Assembly (NCBI RefSeq): GCF_027270735.1
Contig: NZ_JAPWIJ010000012.1
Span: forward strand, 62,001-126,000
Direction of reading: 5' to 3'
DNA from: Rhodococcus ruber
GTDB taxonomy: Bacteria; Actinomycetota; Actinomycetes; Mycobacteriales; Mycobacteriaceae
DNA: 64,000 nt
Positions 48,627 to 56,871 of the stretch are shown piece by piece (the stretch's first letter is position 1; every line of letters begins with the position of its first letter). The position numbers and the translations under genes were made by a program. Under the pieces are notes generated by a model. The model was not told where the DNA came from, made no database searches, and saw only the letters and a program-made list of their open reading frames with translations.

Positions 48627-51266
48627 ATGAACTTGTTCGCTACCGTCACTGTGACCGACATCGACGAACGGACTCTGTCGGTCGTCGATGTCGAGAGCAC
48701 GGTCGGATCCGAGGTTTACCGGAGATGGCCGGTCGTTCTCCGATTGCTCGCGGAGAACGTCGTCAGAACCTCGACCCCGGCCACTGCTCTTCAGGCGCTC
48801 GACGACTTGCGATCGTGGCTGGGCGCTCGATCAAGTTCCGCAGAGATCCCGTTCCTACCCGGGCGGTTGATGATGCACGACACGACGAGTACACCTGCCC
48901 TGGTGGACATCGCCGCAATGCGAGACGTCGTCGCAGCTCGCGGCGGCGATCCATCGTCACTCAGTCCTGTTCTGCCTGTGGAGGTCTCGGTCGACCACTC
49001 GCTCGCAGTGGAATCGTTCGCCGATCCAGCCGCCGCCGCGATCAATCTCGAACACGACATGCGCAGGAACGGCGAGCGGTACCGCTTCCTGGCGTGGGCA
49101 TCGGGTGCGATGGCATCGGTGCACATCAATCGCCCCGGTACCGGCATCATGCACACAATCAATCTCGAACAGTTGGCCACGGTGGTCACCGTCGAACGCC
49201 GCGACGGTACCGACTGGGCCGTCCCGGACATGATGCTCGGAACAGACAGCCATACACCGATGATCAACGGCCTCGGCGTCCTGGCCTGGGGGATCGGCGG
49301 ACTCGAAGCACAGTCGGTCATGTTCGGAATGCCGACCACGTTGCAAATCCCCGACGTCGTGGGAGTGCGGTTCACCGGATCGCTCACTCCGGGTGTCATG
49401 GCAACCGATCTCGCACTGACGGTCACCCATTGTTTGCGAAAGATCGGAGTAACAGGGGAATTCGTCGAGTTCTTCGGTCCGGGGGTGTCCACCCTCACTG
49501 TCGGAGACCGAGCTGTCGTGGCGAACATGGCCCCGGAGTACGGAGCCACCACGGGCTACTTCCCCGTCGACCACCATGCGCTCGAATACCTGTCCAACAC
49601 CGGACGGACCGAATACCAGTGCCACCTCGTCGAGACGGTGATGAAGCGAGCCGGGTTGTGGTTCGACCCCGACGCCGAACCCGACTACTCCAGGTCCATC
49701 ACCATCGACCTCTCCGCCATCGAAACGTCCGTTGCCGGGCCACGTCGCCCCCAGGATCTGCTAGCACTGTCCGACGCGGGAGATGCGATAGTCCACGCCG
49801 GCACACCGCCCGTGGACAACGACAGCGAACTCCCCGACTTTCCGGTGGCCATCGCGTCGATCACCAGTTGCACCAACACCTCCGACCCACGTCTGCTGAT
49901 CGCCGCAGGTCTGCTGGCCAGGAACGCCAGGGCGTTGGGCCTGAGAACACCGGCCTGGGTGAAGACTTCGCTGGCTCCCGGGTCCCCCTCGGCCGCAAGT
50001 CTGCTCCGGCGCGCGGGTCTGATAGACGACCTGTCCGCCGTTGGCTTCGATATCGTCGGGTACGGATGCGCCACGTGCATCGGAAACTCTGGAGGTCTGC
50101 TCGACGCCACCGCAAGAGCCGTCGAGACCGGCACTGGATCGCCGGTGGCAGTGCTGTCGGGCAACAGGAATTTCCCCGGGCGAGTACACCCCGATCTCGA
50201 ATTGGGATTGTTGATGTCTCCGCCCCTGGTGATCGCCTACGCCCTGGCCGGAGACGCCTCGGTCGACCTGACCATGCAGCCGTTGGGTCGAGACGACAGC
50301 GGCAATCCGGTGCACCTGGAACAACTCTGGCCCGATGTGACCGAGATCGACCGCGTGCTCTACGAGGCCAGACGGTCTCAGGACGTTGTCGACGACTTCG
50401 CCGAAGCGTCCTCGAACGGTGTGTGGGACGCCATCGAAGCCCCGGTGGGCCCGCTGTTCCCATGGGACCCTGCTTCGACGGCCCTGCGGCCGTCTCCTTT
50501 CGCGGACGCAGAATTCGCCGAGGGCGTCCTCGGCAGGTACTCCGCGCACCCACTGTTGGTGCTCGGTGACGACATCACCACCGACCACATCTCCCCCGCC
50601 GGTGCCATCCCCAGAAACAGCTCGGCGGCGGACTATCTCGTCGAACGCGGAGTCCCCAGAAACGATCTCAATGTCTTCGCCTCCCGTCGAGGAAATTGGG
50701 AACTCATGCTGCGCGGCGCTTTCCAGAACCGCAACGTCCACAACGCGCTCGCACCCGATGGGCCCGTCGCGCACACTGTGCACGCCCCCAGCGGCGAGGT
50801 GATGCCGTTGATGGCTGCGGCGCAACGGTACGCCCACGACGGAGAGAATGTGGTGATCATTGCCGGCGAACGTTACGGAATGGGATCGTCACGAGACTGG
50901 GCCGCGAAAGCGGTACGGCTACTGGGCGTTCGGGCCGTACTCGCCCGTAGCTTCGAGCGCATCCACCGATCGAACCTCATCGGCGTCGGCGTCCTGCCCC
51001 TCATCGTTCGGCCCGCGGACGCCGACATTCTCGCGACATGCTCGTCGGGAGACCGCATTCACATAGACGCGTCACCGCACAGATCGAACGCTCGAACGGC
51101 CACGGTGATTCTGGTACGGGCAGACGACACCCGGCATGAATTCGAGGCCGACATCGCGGCCGAAACCGAACAAGACCGACAGCTGCTGGAGAACGGAGGA
51201 GTGATACCGACCATCCTCGACCGTATTCAGCGGGCCGACATCGCCCCGTTGAAGAGTGGACGGTAG
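48627..51266 (+). CDS. Aconitase paralogue (AcnA-type [4Fe-4S] hydratase)
   Basis: 879 residues from the ATG at 48627. Cluster ligands Cys415 (ITSCTNTS), Cys481 and Cys484 (GYGCATCIGNSG) keep normal AcnA spacing; DMMLGTDSHTPMINGLGVLAWGIGG, SGNRNFPGRVHPDL, DDITTDHISPAGAIP and ERYGMGSSRDWAAKAVRLLG are all present. At about 686-697, where ordinary AcnA has SRRGNHEVMMRGTF, this protein has SRRGNWELMLRGAF followed by QNRNVHN instead of ANIR, so substrate contacts differ. Regulated with a tricarboxylate importer, it is more likely a dedicated enzyme for an imported tricarboxylate than the housekeeping aconitase. Confidence 0.87.
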   Translation: MNLFATVTVTDIDERTLSVVDVESTVGSEVYRRWPVVLRLLAENVVRTSTPATALQALDDLRSWLGARSSSAEIPFLPGRLMMHDTTSTPALVDIAAMRDVVAARGGDPSSLSPVLPVEVSVDHSLAVESFADPAAAAINLEHDMRRNGERYRFLAWASGAMASVHINRPGTGIMHTINLEQLATVVTVERRDGTDWAVPDMMLGTDSHTPMINGLGVLAWGIGGLEAQSVMFGMPTTLQIPDVVGVRFTGSLTPGVMATDLALTVTHCLRKIGVTGEFVEFFGPGVSTLTVGDRAVVANMAPEYGATTGYFPVDHHALEYLSNTGRTEYQCHLVETVMKRAGLWFDPDAEPDYSRSITIDLSAIETSVAGPRRPQDLLALSDAGDAIVHAGTPPVDNDSELPDFPVAIASITSCTNTSDPRLLIAAGLLARNARALGLRTPAWVKTSLAPGSPSAASLLRRAGLIDDLSAVGFDIVGYGCATCIGNSGGLLDATARAVETGTGSPVAVLSGNRNFPGRVHPDLELGLLMSPPLVIAYALAGDASVDLTMQPLGRDDSGNPVHLEQLWPDVTEIDRVLYEARRSQDVVDDFAEASSNGVWDAIEAPVGPLFPWDPASTALRPSPFADAEFAEGVLGRYSAHPLLVLGDDITTDHISPAGAIPRNSSAADYLVERGVPRNDLNVFASRRGNWELMLRGAFQNRNVHNALAPDGPVAHTVHAPSGEVMPLMAAAQRYAHDGENVVIIAGERYGMGSSRDWAAKAVRLLGVRAVLARSFERIHRSNLIGVGVLPLIVRPADADILATCSSGDRIHIDASPHRSNARTATVILVRADDTRHEFEADIAAETEQDRQLLENGGVIPTILDRIQRADIAPLKSGR

Positions 51267-51408
51267 CTGTGTGGCTACCGTATCGCCCAAGGTGCCGTCA
51301 GCACGCCGCTCGAGTCACAGCAGTTTGCAGCGGATGCCTCAGCGCACGTCCCTGGCAGCATTATTCTCGATTCGGACTTTCCGTGATGTGTGGGCGATCC
51401 AGAGCACT

Positions 51409-51573
51409 ACAGTTGCGGCCGTTGCGTTTTGCAGTGAAGAGAGCAGCGTCGGCGGCGGCCAGTGTCCCGTCGAATATCTGCCGGGAAGTGCTGCGATCCA
51501 TGTGCGGCAACGAACCGCCGATGCTGCCCGGGATTGCGATGTCGTCGTCGACGTCGTGTTTGCCGATGCCGAC
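51409..51573 (-). pseudogene. Remnant of a GGDEF (diguanylate cyclase) domain C-terminus
   Basis: One minus-strand frame reads GSIGGSL followed after about 20 residues by DGTLAAADAALFTAKRNGRN, matching the SIGxA strand and the ADxALYxAKxxGRN helix that end GGDEF domains. No upstream GGDEF/GGEEF motif is found in this frame, and the frame carries no convincing start. The 431-base gene-free interval 51267-51697 otherwise shows nothing recognisable. Confidence 0.5.
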
Positions 51574-51697
51574 GAGCCCGAACAGCAATGTCTGAACGAG
51601 GACGCCTGTTCGCAGCAGCGGGTCGGGAGGCTCGTCGTACGTCCGAGCGCCCGACGAAATGTGGGTTGGCGCAGTTCTCGCCGTCGATTCCCGGTGT

Positions 51698-52243
51698 CTA
51701 CCCACAGGAACCGTCTCGTGCCATCTCCGTTCGCCACCGCAGACTCGCTCGGATCGCGTCGCCCACGCTCGCCGCGAAATCGGCAACGGTGCTCTCCGAA
51801 TCGATCTGTGCAAGTGCAGCTTCCGCCATCGGTCGGCGATTCGGGTCGATCGAACGCTCGGTATTGGGCGATCCGCCGTCGATACCCAACCGAAACGCAC
51901 TGGGCGGGGCCATACGGATTGCGGGAATGCGTTCGGCGTTTCGTGGAACTGCCGAACAGTCGATGGTGAGCAGCATTCGATCGTGGCGCAGGAACGTCTG
52001 CTTGTCGGCAATGGCAACATACAAGCCATCGTTCGCCTGGGCGCGTGTGGCCAGTCGCGCGAGCACCCGACGAATGCGCTGCTGACATTGCGTCCGGTCC
52101 GATGAAATGACCAGCGCAGCATCTGGTACCGACGATCGCGCGCGGTGGGCCTGCTCCGTCAGGGTGGTCCACGCACAATCGTCGCCATCACCGAAATATG
52201 TTCGCAACAGCCACAGTTCAGAGTGGTTCTTTCCGTCGGTCAT
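51698..52243 (-). CDS. Hypothetical protein, probably a decaying gene interrupted by a repeat
   Basis: The open frame encodes 181 residues. No family is recognised. Two signs suggest it is not an intact gene: codons around residues 108-120 (AIRMAPPSAFRLG) are the reverse complement of the dispersed-repeat half at 51885-51920, and just below the stop another frame resumes as a GGDEF C-terminus. The segment STVADFAASVGDAIRASLRW could be the helix before the SIG strand of the same broken GGDEF domain. The start at 52243 lies 10 bases from the other repeat half. Confidence 0.35.
   Translation of the reverse strand: MTDGKNHSELWLLRTYFGDGDDCAWTTLTEQAHRARSSVPDAALVISSDRTQCQQRIRRVLARLATRAQANDGLYVAIADKQTFLRHDRMLLTIDCSAVPRNAERIPAIRMAPPSAFRLGIDGGSPNTERSIDPNRRPMAEAALAQIDSESTVADFAASVGDAIRASLRWRTEMARDGSCG
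51885..51920. repeat. Left half of the dispersed repeat (split copy)
   Basis: 36 bases beginning CCCAACCGAAACGCACTGGG and ending CATACGGATT match 20188-20223 with a single mismatch. The matching right half is 332 bases away at 52253. Confidence 0.75.
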
Positions 52244-52252
52244 GGTGATCCA

Positions 52253-52286
52253 ATCCGAGAACTGTGGGGTGCACCGAACCGTTCGG
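52253..52286. repeat. Right half of the dispersed repeat (split copy)
   Basis: 34 bases from ATCCGAGAACTG to GTTCGG are identical to 20226-20259, and weaker similarity runs on to about 52298. It includes the CCGAAC-C-GTTCGG hairpin. It lies between the hypothetical gene and the hydrolase stop. Confidence 0.75.
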
Positions 52287-52310
52287 CCAGGCGGAGGGGA
52301 CGGCCCGGAG

Positions 52311-53237
52311 TTACAGGGGCACGTTGTCGGCCAGAAAGGTCAGTTGGTCTCGTATCACCGAGGAGAACAGTGGCTCGACGTACGGATCGAAATGGCCACC
52401 GTCGTAGGTACGTACCGTGGCCTTGCGGACTTGTGCCGCGGCGCGTCGTGCGACGGCAGCCGGGGTGACGGCATCATCGGACGCGATCTGCACCAGCGTG
52501 GGGCAGTCGATCGCGGACATCGTCCGGCCCGGGGAATAGCGCCAGATCTTCAACAGAATCCGGGCCGCCACGGTCTCGGGGTAGTCGCCGTCGTTCAGGC
52601 CAGACTCGAGCACCAAGCGGTCGCGCCCCTTCACCGCGTCGGGTGAGACCATCACTGCGCGCGCACCCGGTAGCCCGACACTGTCGACGTAGCGTGGCGA
52701 TCGCCCGAGCACAGCGCGGACGCTGTCGGTGATGGCGGCCGGTGCCAGCCGCAATGCCTGCCGGAACCCGGTCGCGCGAACGGCGGCAATGCCGTCGACG
52801 TGGGGCACCTGGGCGATGACCGCCGCAAACCGAATGCCGTTGCCCGCCAATGTGAGTACGTGGCCACCGGCGAACGACGTGCCCCATCCGACGATTCGGT
52901 TCTCGTCGACGCCGTCGAGCGAGCGAGCGAAGCCGACCGCGCTTCGCCAATCGGCAAGCTGCGAACTCACGTCCAACAGTTGGCGCGGTTCGCCGTCACT
53001 GTCCCCGAAGTACCGATAGTCGAAAACGCAGACCACATAACCGGCCTCGACGAAACGCTCGGCGTACGCGTACAGGCGCATCGCCCGAGGAGTGCCGAAT
53101 CCGTGCGCCATCACAATTGCCGGCCGTGCCTTGGCGGTGGACCCAGCGGGACGAAATACCGTTGCCGCACAACGAACTCCGTCCGACATGAACGATGTTT
53201 CGGTGCGGGTGAAGCCGGTGTGGTTGTCGGTGCTCAT
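52311..53237 (-). CDS. Alpha/beta hydrolase (dienelactone hydrolase/S15-like)
   Basis: 308 residues. RPAIVMAHGFGTPRAMRLYAYAERFVEAGYVVCVFDYRYFGDSDGEPRQLLDV is the N-terminal part of the polyketide-type hydrolase group, IVGWGTSFAGGHVLTLA holds the nucleophile (GTSFAG), and YDGGHFDPYVEPLF has the likely catalytic His. CPTLVQIASDDAVTP supplies the acid. It lies 40 bases downstream of an SDR gene on the same strand and may share its TetR control. Substrate unknown. Confidence 0.82.
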   Translation of the reverse strand: MSTDNHTGFTRTETSFMSDGVRCAATVFRPAGSTAKARPAIVMAHGFGTPRAMRLYAYAERFVEAGYVVCVFDYRYFGDSDGEPRQLLDVSSQLADWRSAVGFARSLDGVDENRIVGWGTSFAGGHVLTLAGNGIRFAAVIAQVPHVDGIAAVRATGFRQALRLAPAAITDSVRAVLGRSPRYVDSVGLPGARAVMVSPDAVKGRDRLVLESGLNDGDYPETVAARILLKIWRYSPGRTMSAIDCPTLVQIASDDAVTPAAVARRAAAQVRKATVRTYDGGHFDPYVEPLFSSVIRDQLTFLADNVPL

Positions 53238-53277
53238 GCGTATTCTCTCTGTTCCAGAGCAGGTCGGTGATCGGATC

Positions 53278-54075
53278 TCACAGCTTGAAAGGGTTGAGGG
53301 TTTTGCCGAGGTAGTACCCGATGCGGGTCGGAATCGGTTTGGCTGCAGCAGCAGTCACTTTGTTGACCATCCCGGGCACGCACACCGGCGTGCCGTTGTT
53401 CACGGCCCGACATCCCTCTCGAACGACGTCCTCGGGCGACTGCCACAGCAGAGAGGGCAGCTTCGATGATGCGGCATCCCTGGTTCCCATGACGTCGTGG
53501 AACTCGCTGTGGGTGAAGCCGGGGCAGAGTGCAGTCACGTGGACGCCGTGCGGGCGCAACTCCATGTCGAGTGCTTGCGACATGTCGAGCACATAGGACT
53601 TGATTCCGGTGTACAGCAGACTTGCACCGGGTGGAAGCAACGCCGCCAACGACGACAGATTCACGATTCGGCCGTATCCGCGCTCTTTCATGCCGGGCAC
53701 CGTGAGATGAGCGAGTTCGGTGACGGCAGTGATCATCACCTGTATCTCCGCGGCGAGTGCGTCGAACGGCGCATCTGCGAACGTGGAGTTCCCCGACATG
53801 CCCGCATTGTTGACGAGGATGTCGACGTCGACGCCGAGGGATTTCGTTTTGTCGAGGATGGCCCGGGGCGCAGAGCGGTCGGCGAGGTCCGCGGGCACGA
53901 CGTCGCATCGCACATCGTGCCGGGACGACAATTCGTCTGCCAGAGCGATGAGTCGGTCCTCGCGTCGCGCGACGAGAACGAGGTTGTGCCCCTCGGCCGC
54001 GAGGTGTCGTGCAAAAGCCGCACCTATGCCCGCTGATGCTCCTGTGATCAGCGCGGTTCTTCCGGTCTTCGACAT
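53278..54075 (-). CDS. Short-chain dehydrogenase/reductase (SDR)
   Basis: 265 residues. TALITGASAGIGAAFARHLAAEGHNLVLVARRED is the NADP(H)-type cofactor site, ILVNNAGMSGNS the NNAG strand, and NLSSLAALLPPGASLLYTGIKSYV the Ser-Tyr-Lys catalytic set. The tail to LGKTLNPFKL suggests membrane or lipid association as in DltE/YciK-like SDRs. Divergent TetR at 54153 with two operators in the gap. Confidence 0.87.
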   Translation of the reverse strand: MSKTGRTALITGASAGIGAAFARHLAAEGHNLVLVARREDRLIALADELSSRHDVRCDVVPADLADRSAPRAILDKTKSLGVDVDILVNNAGMSGNSTFADAPFDALAAEIQVMITAVTELAHLTVPGMKERGYGRIVNLSSLAALLPPGASLLYTGIKSYVLDMSQALDMELRPHGVHVTALCPGFTHSEFHDVMGTRDAASSKLPSLLWQSPEDVVREGCRAVNNGTPVCVPGMVNKVTAAAAKPIPTRIGYYLGKTLNPFKL

Positions 54076-54090
54076 CGACGGGCCTCCACT

Positions 54091-54107
54091 CTTGAACGGT
54101 ATTCAAG
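54091..54107. promoter_or_regulatory. First TetR-type operator in the SDR/tetR divergent region
   Basis: CTTGAACGGTATTCAAG is a dyad with perfect 6-base arms (CTTGAA/TTCAAG) and a 5-base spacer, 15 bases upstream of the SDR start. Confidence 0.7.
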
Positions 54108-54120
54108 GACGGTAACAGGC

Positions 54121-54139
54121 TCTTGAAGACCAATCAAGA
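54121..54139. promoter_or_regulatory. Second TetR-type operator in the SDR/tetR divergent region
   Basis: TCTTGA and TCAAGA arms are separated by 7 bases; the half-site CTTGA is shared with the first dyad. It ends 13 bases before the preferred TetR start and overlaps an earlier in-frame ATG (54123), which argues for the later start. Confidence 0.65.
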
Positions 54140-54152
54140 TATGGTTGGTCGT

Positions 54153-54716
54153 ATGCCCAAGAACCGCGGACTTCACGACCGCGAGAGCAAGCGAGAGGAC
54201 ATCGTGGTCGCCGCCCGCGAGATGTTCGTGTCCGACGGCTTCGATCGCACCTCGATCAGCCGCCTGGCGAAAGCAGCAGGCGTCACACCGAATACGCTGT
54301 ACTGGTATTTCGGCGACAAGGACGACATCCTGGTCGCTGTTCTGACGGCCATCGCCGCCGAGGACGCCACGGACTATCTCGACGTCGTCGACCTACCACT
54401 GGCCGACCGGCTGTTCTGGCTGGTGGAGCGGCTACGCAAAGTCGGTCCGTTGGTCTCCACCGTGCACGATCGGGTGAGCGAGTCCGAGGCCATCGATCAA
54501 TGGCACAACGGGTTTCATGCCTTCGCGGAATCGCTGTTCACCGCCGATATCGAGGCTGCCGGCCTATCCGGTGAGGCGGCCGACGCCATGCTCCGCATCG
54601 GTACGTTCGTCGTCGAGGGATTGCTGACTCACGCGGCGTCACCTGCAGACTCCCGAGCGGTCATCGACCGACTCGTCGACACCATCGCACCCGCACCAGG
54701 AAGTGATTCACCATGA
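54153..54716 (+). CDS. TetR family transcriptional regulator
   Basis: 187 residues from the ATG at 54153 (MPKNRGLHDRESKREDIVVAAREMFVSDGFDRTSISRLAKAAGVTPNTLYWYFGDKDDIL). It is in an ATGA overlap with the lipase gene and divergent from the SDR/hydrolase pair, so it probably regulates all of them through the two dyads just upstream. Confidence 0.88.
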   Translation: MPKNRGLHDRESKREDIVVAAREMFVSDGFDRTSISRLAKAAGVTPNTLYWYFGDKDDILVAVLTAIAAEDATDYLDVVDLPLADRLFWLVERLRKVGPLVSTVHDRVSESEAIDQWHNGFHAFAESLFTADIEAAGLSGEAADAMLRIGTFVVEGLLTHAASPADSRAVIDRLVDTIAPAPGSDSP

Positions 54717-56026
54717 GTATCGAACCCGATGCCGCGTCGACCGGTCGTCCGCGAGCCGCGGCCGACCGCACCGGCACGGAATCGAACATCACGATTCCCA
54801 GCATGGACCCGTTCTATCGGGCCCCCGCCGGTTTCGAGCGCGCGGAGCCGGGGACGGTGTTGCGGTCCCGCAAGGTGACCCTCGCGTTGTTCGGCGTCAT
54901 CCGGCAGAAGGTGTCGGCGTGGCAACTTCTGTACCGGACCACGAGCCTCGACGGGGCAGCGCGCGTCGCGGTCACGACGGTGATTCTTCCGGTCGGGGGC
55001 CGACAGCGATCGCAGCGCGCTCTGCTGTCCTACCAGTGCGCGATCGACGCCGTGTCGGATCGGTGTTTCCCGTCTTACGTCCTGCGGGCGGGTGCTCGCG
55101 CTGTCGGCTCCGTACCGCAGTTCGAGTTCATGATCATCCTGTATGCCCTGCGGCGCGGATGGGTTCTGTCCCTTCCCGATCACGAAGGTATGAACGGGCA
55201 ATGGGGAGCACCCGTCGAGCCCGGCTACTGCACACTCGACGGAGTCCGCGCGGCACTGTCTTTCGAGCCGCTCGACCTCGCCGCCACCACCCCTGTCGCG
55301 CTGTGGGGGTACTCGGGCGGCGGGTTGGCGACGTCGTGGGCCGCGGAGGCTGCGGCCGAGTACGCCCCTGAACTCGACATCGTCGGCGCAGCACTCGGAT
55401 CGCCCGTCGGCGATCCCGGGTCCGCATTTGCCCGCCTCAACGGCACAATGTTCGCGGCGCTACCCGCGATGGTGGTGGAGGGCCTACGTCGCACCTACCC
55501 CGTACTCGACCGCCTCGTTCGCGAACACGTCGCTGCTGCGGGGCTGGAGACACTCTCGTCCCTGCACCGCAAGACGACAGTGCACGCGGTCGCGTCCATG
55601 GTGATGCACGATCTGGAGCGGCACCTCGATATGCCGATGGCAGACCTCCTGGCGACACCCGAGATGGTGCAGATTTTTCAGGATATTCAGCCCGGCAAGT
55701 CGGCACCCCAGTTTCCGCTTCTCGTGGTGCAGGCAGTGCACGATCCGATGATCGACGTCGACGACGTGGACGGGCAAGTACGCCGGTATCGCGCTGCTGG
55801 AGCGAACGTCACCTATATCCGTGATCGCCTCAGTGAACACCTGTCGCTGCATCCGATCGCAGCCCCCGTCACCCTGGATTGGCTCTCGGATCGCTTCGCG
55901 GGCAGGCCGACCGACGAATCGTCGACGAACACCGTGTGGTCACTGGCGGGATCATTGCCGGGGTTACGCGGGTTGCTCGGACTCGCCATGTCTACCGGAC
56001 GCGCATTCGCCGGCCGAATCGGTTGA
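54713..56026 (+). CDS. Lipase of the secretory lipase (LIP) family
   Basis: 437 residues. MDPFYRAPAGFERAEPGTVLRSRKV is the usual start of actinobacterial secretory lipases; VALWGYSGGGLATSWAAE holds the nucleophile Ser (GYSGG), SLPDHEGMNGQWGAP the preceding loop, VVQAVHDPMIDVDDVDGQVRRY the Asp region and LSEHLSLHPIAAPVTLDWL the His. No cleavable signal is visible at the N-terminus, so it may be cytoplasmic or wall-associated despite the family name. Co-transcribed with the TetR gene. Confidence 0.85.
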   Translation: MSIEPDAASTGRPRAAADRTGTESNITIPSMDPFYRAPAGFERAEPGTVLRSRKVTLALFGVIRQKVSAWQLLYRTTSLDGAARVAVTTVILPVGGRQRSQRALLSYQCAIDAVSDRCFPSYVLRAGARAVGSVPQFEFMIILYALRRGWVLSLPDHEGMNGQWGAPVEPGYCTLDGVRAALSFEPLDLAATTPVALWGYSGGGLATSWAAEAAAEYAPELDIVGAALGSPVGDPGSAFARLNGTMFAALPAMVVEGLRRTYPVLDRLVREHVAAAGLETLSSLHRKTTVHAVASMVMHDLERHLDMPMADLLATPEMVQIFQDIQPGKSAPQFPLLVVQAVHDPMIDVDDVDGQVRRYRAAGANVTYIRDRLSEHLSLHPIAAPVTLDWLSDRFAGRPTDESSTNTVWSLAGSLPGLRGLLGLAMSTGRAFAGRIG

Positions 56027-56173
56027 TACACAAAGACATCGGGCCACAAAAGACGCCTTCCGTACGCCCCTGTCGGATCGGCGGAACAAAGGGAAGAACT
56101 CCTTGCGCCTCGGGGTAGGTCTGCAATCTCATCATCGACACAGGATGGGTGCGGAACACAGTGCCCACAACAA

Positions 56174-56212
56174 ACGATCACCCGCATTCCTGACTGGAAT
56201 GCGGGTGATCGT
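56174..56212. terminator. Strong bidirectional terminator hairpin
   Basis: Seventeen-base perfect arms (56174-56190 and 56196-56212, from ACGATCACCCG to CGGGTGATCGT) enclose the loop TGACT. It lies between the convergent lipase and secreted-protein genes, 16 bases past the stop of the latter. Confidence 0.85.
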
Positions 56213-56228
56213 CGGGAACTACGCGGAA

Positions 56229-56771
56229 TCAGGCCGCCGAAGATCCGAAGAAGTCCATCAAGTCGAAGCAGGCGGACCCGGAGCAGCCGGGATCAACCGG
56301 CGTGATGCCGTCGTCGTAGGTGACGGTGGCGACGTAGGAGCCGGCGTTGTCGCCGAAGCTCTCGCTACCGTCGTTGAATGCGAACGACAGAGGACCTGCT
56401 CCGGTGAGGACGACCGGTCCGGCTCCGACCAGTATCGGGGCACCGTCGCCGACCTTGGCATAGAGGGCCGCATACTGACCGGCGGGATCCTGACAGTCGA
56501 CGGTGCATGTGTCGACCGAACCGTTGGGGCCGTAGTAAGCAGGCTCCCCGGCGGTGGACGACGTGGCGGACCCCTCGGCCGTCACGGTCACCGGTGTGCC
56601 TTCCACCAGCACGAAGTCGGTGGGCTGGAAGCCCCCTATTGACGCGGACACCGTGTAATCACGTTCCTGTGTCGCGGCAGAGGCTGTACCGGGGAGCACG
56701 AGCGCTGCACCAGCGGCAACGGCGAAGGTGGCGAGTGCGATGGAGGCCTTGCGGTACTGAACGGCGGACAT
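56229..56771 (-). CDS. Secreted protein of unknown function
   Basis: 180 residues from the ATG at 56771. A clear Sec signal peptide (KASIALATFAVAAGAALVLPGTASA, cleavage about residue 32) leads to a mature domain of about 148 residues rich in Gly, Ala, Ser and Asp with regular beta-strand spacing (YTVSASIGGFQPTDFVLVEGTPVTVTAEG, GPVVLTGAGPLSFAFNDGSESFGDNAGSYVATVTYDD). Two Cys pairs (CTVDC, CSGSAC) may be disulfides. The fold looks like a small Ig-like or beta-sandwich protein of the cell surface. Divergent from the AfsR-like gene. Confidence 0.75.
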   Translation of the reverse strand: MSAVQYRKASIALATFAVAAGAALVLPGTASAATQERDYTVSASIGGFQPTDFVLVEGTPVTVTAEGSATSSTAGEPAYYGPNGSVDTCTVDCQDPAGQYAALYAKVGDGAPILVGAGPVVLTGAGPLSFAFNDGSESFGDNAGSYVATVTYDDGITPVDPGCSGSACFDLMDFFGSSAA

Positions 56772-56871
56772 GGACAGCCTTTCGTTGCGGATCGGAGGGA
56801 TACCTGACGTTAGTTCGGCAGTGCAATTGTTTTGCAACCCAATGTTCGGGGACTGTGCTTACATTCCACTT

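Noticed and set aside
51339..52178. Two further overlapping minus-strand ORFs in the degenerate region
   Set aside because: Only a short stretch of one of them resembles a GGDEF end; the rest is low-complexity Arg/Ser/Ala-rich shadow sequence.
56770..56871. ATG-initiated N-terminal extension of the AfsR-like regulator
   Set aside because: It would overlap the start codon of the divergent secreted protein and contains no conserved residues or ribosome site.
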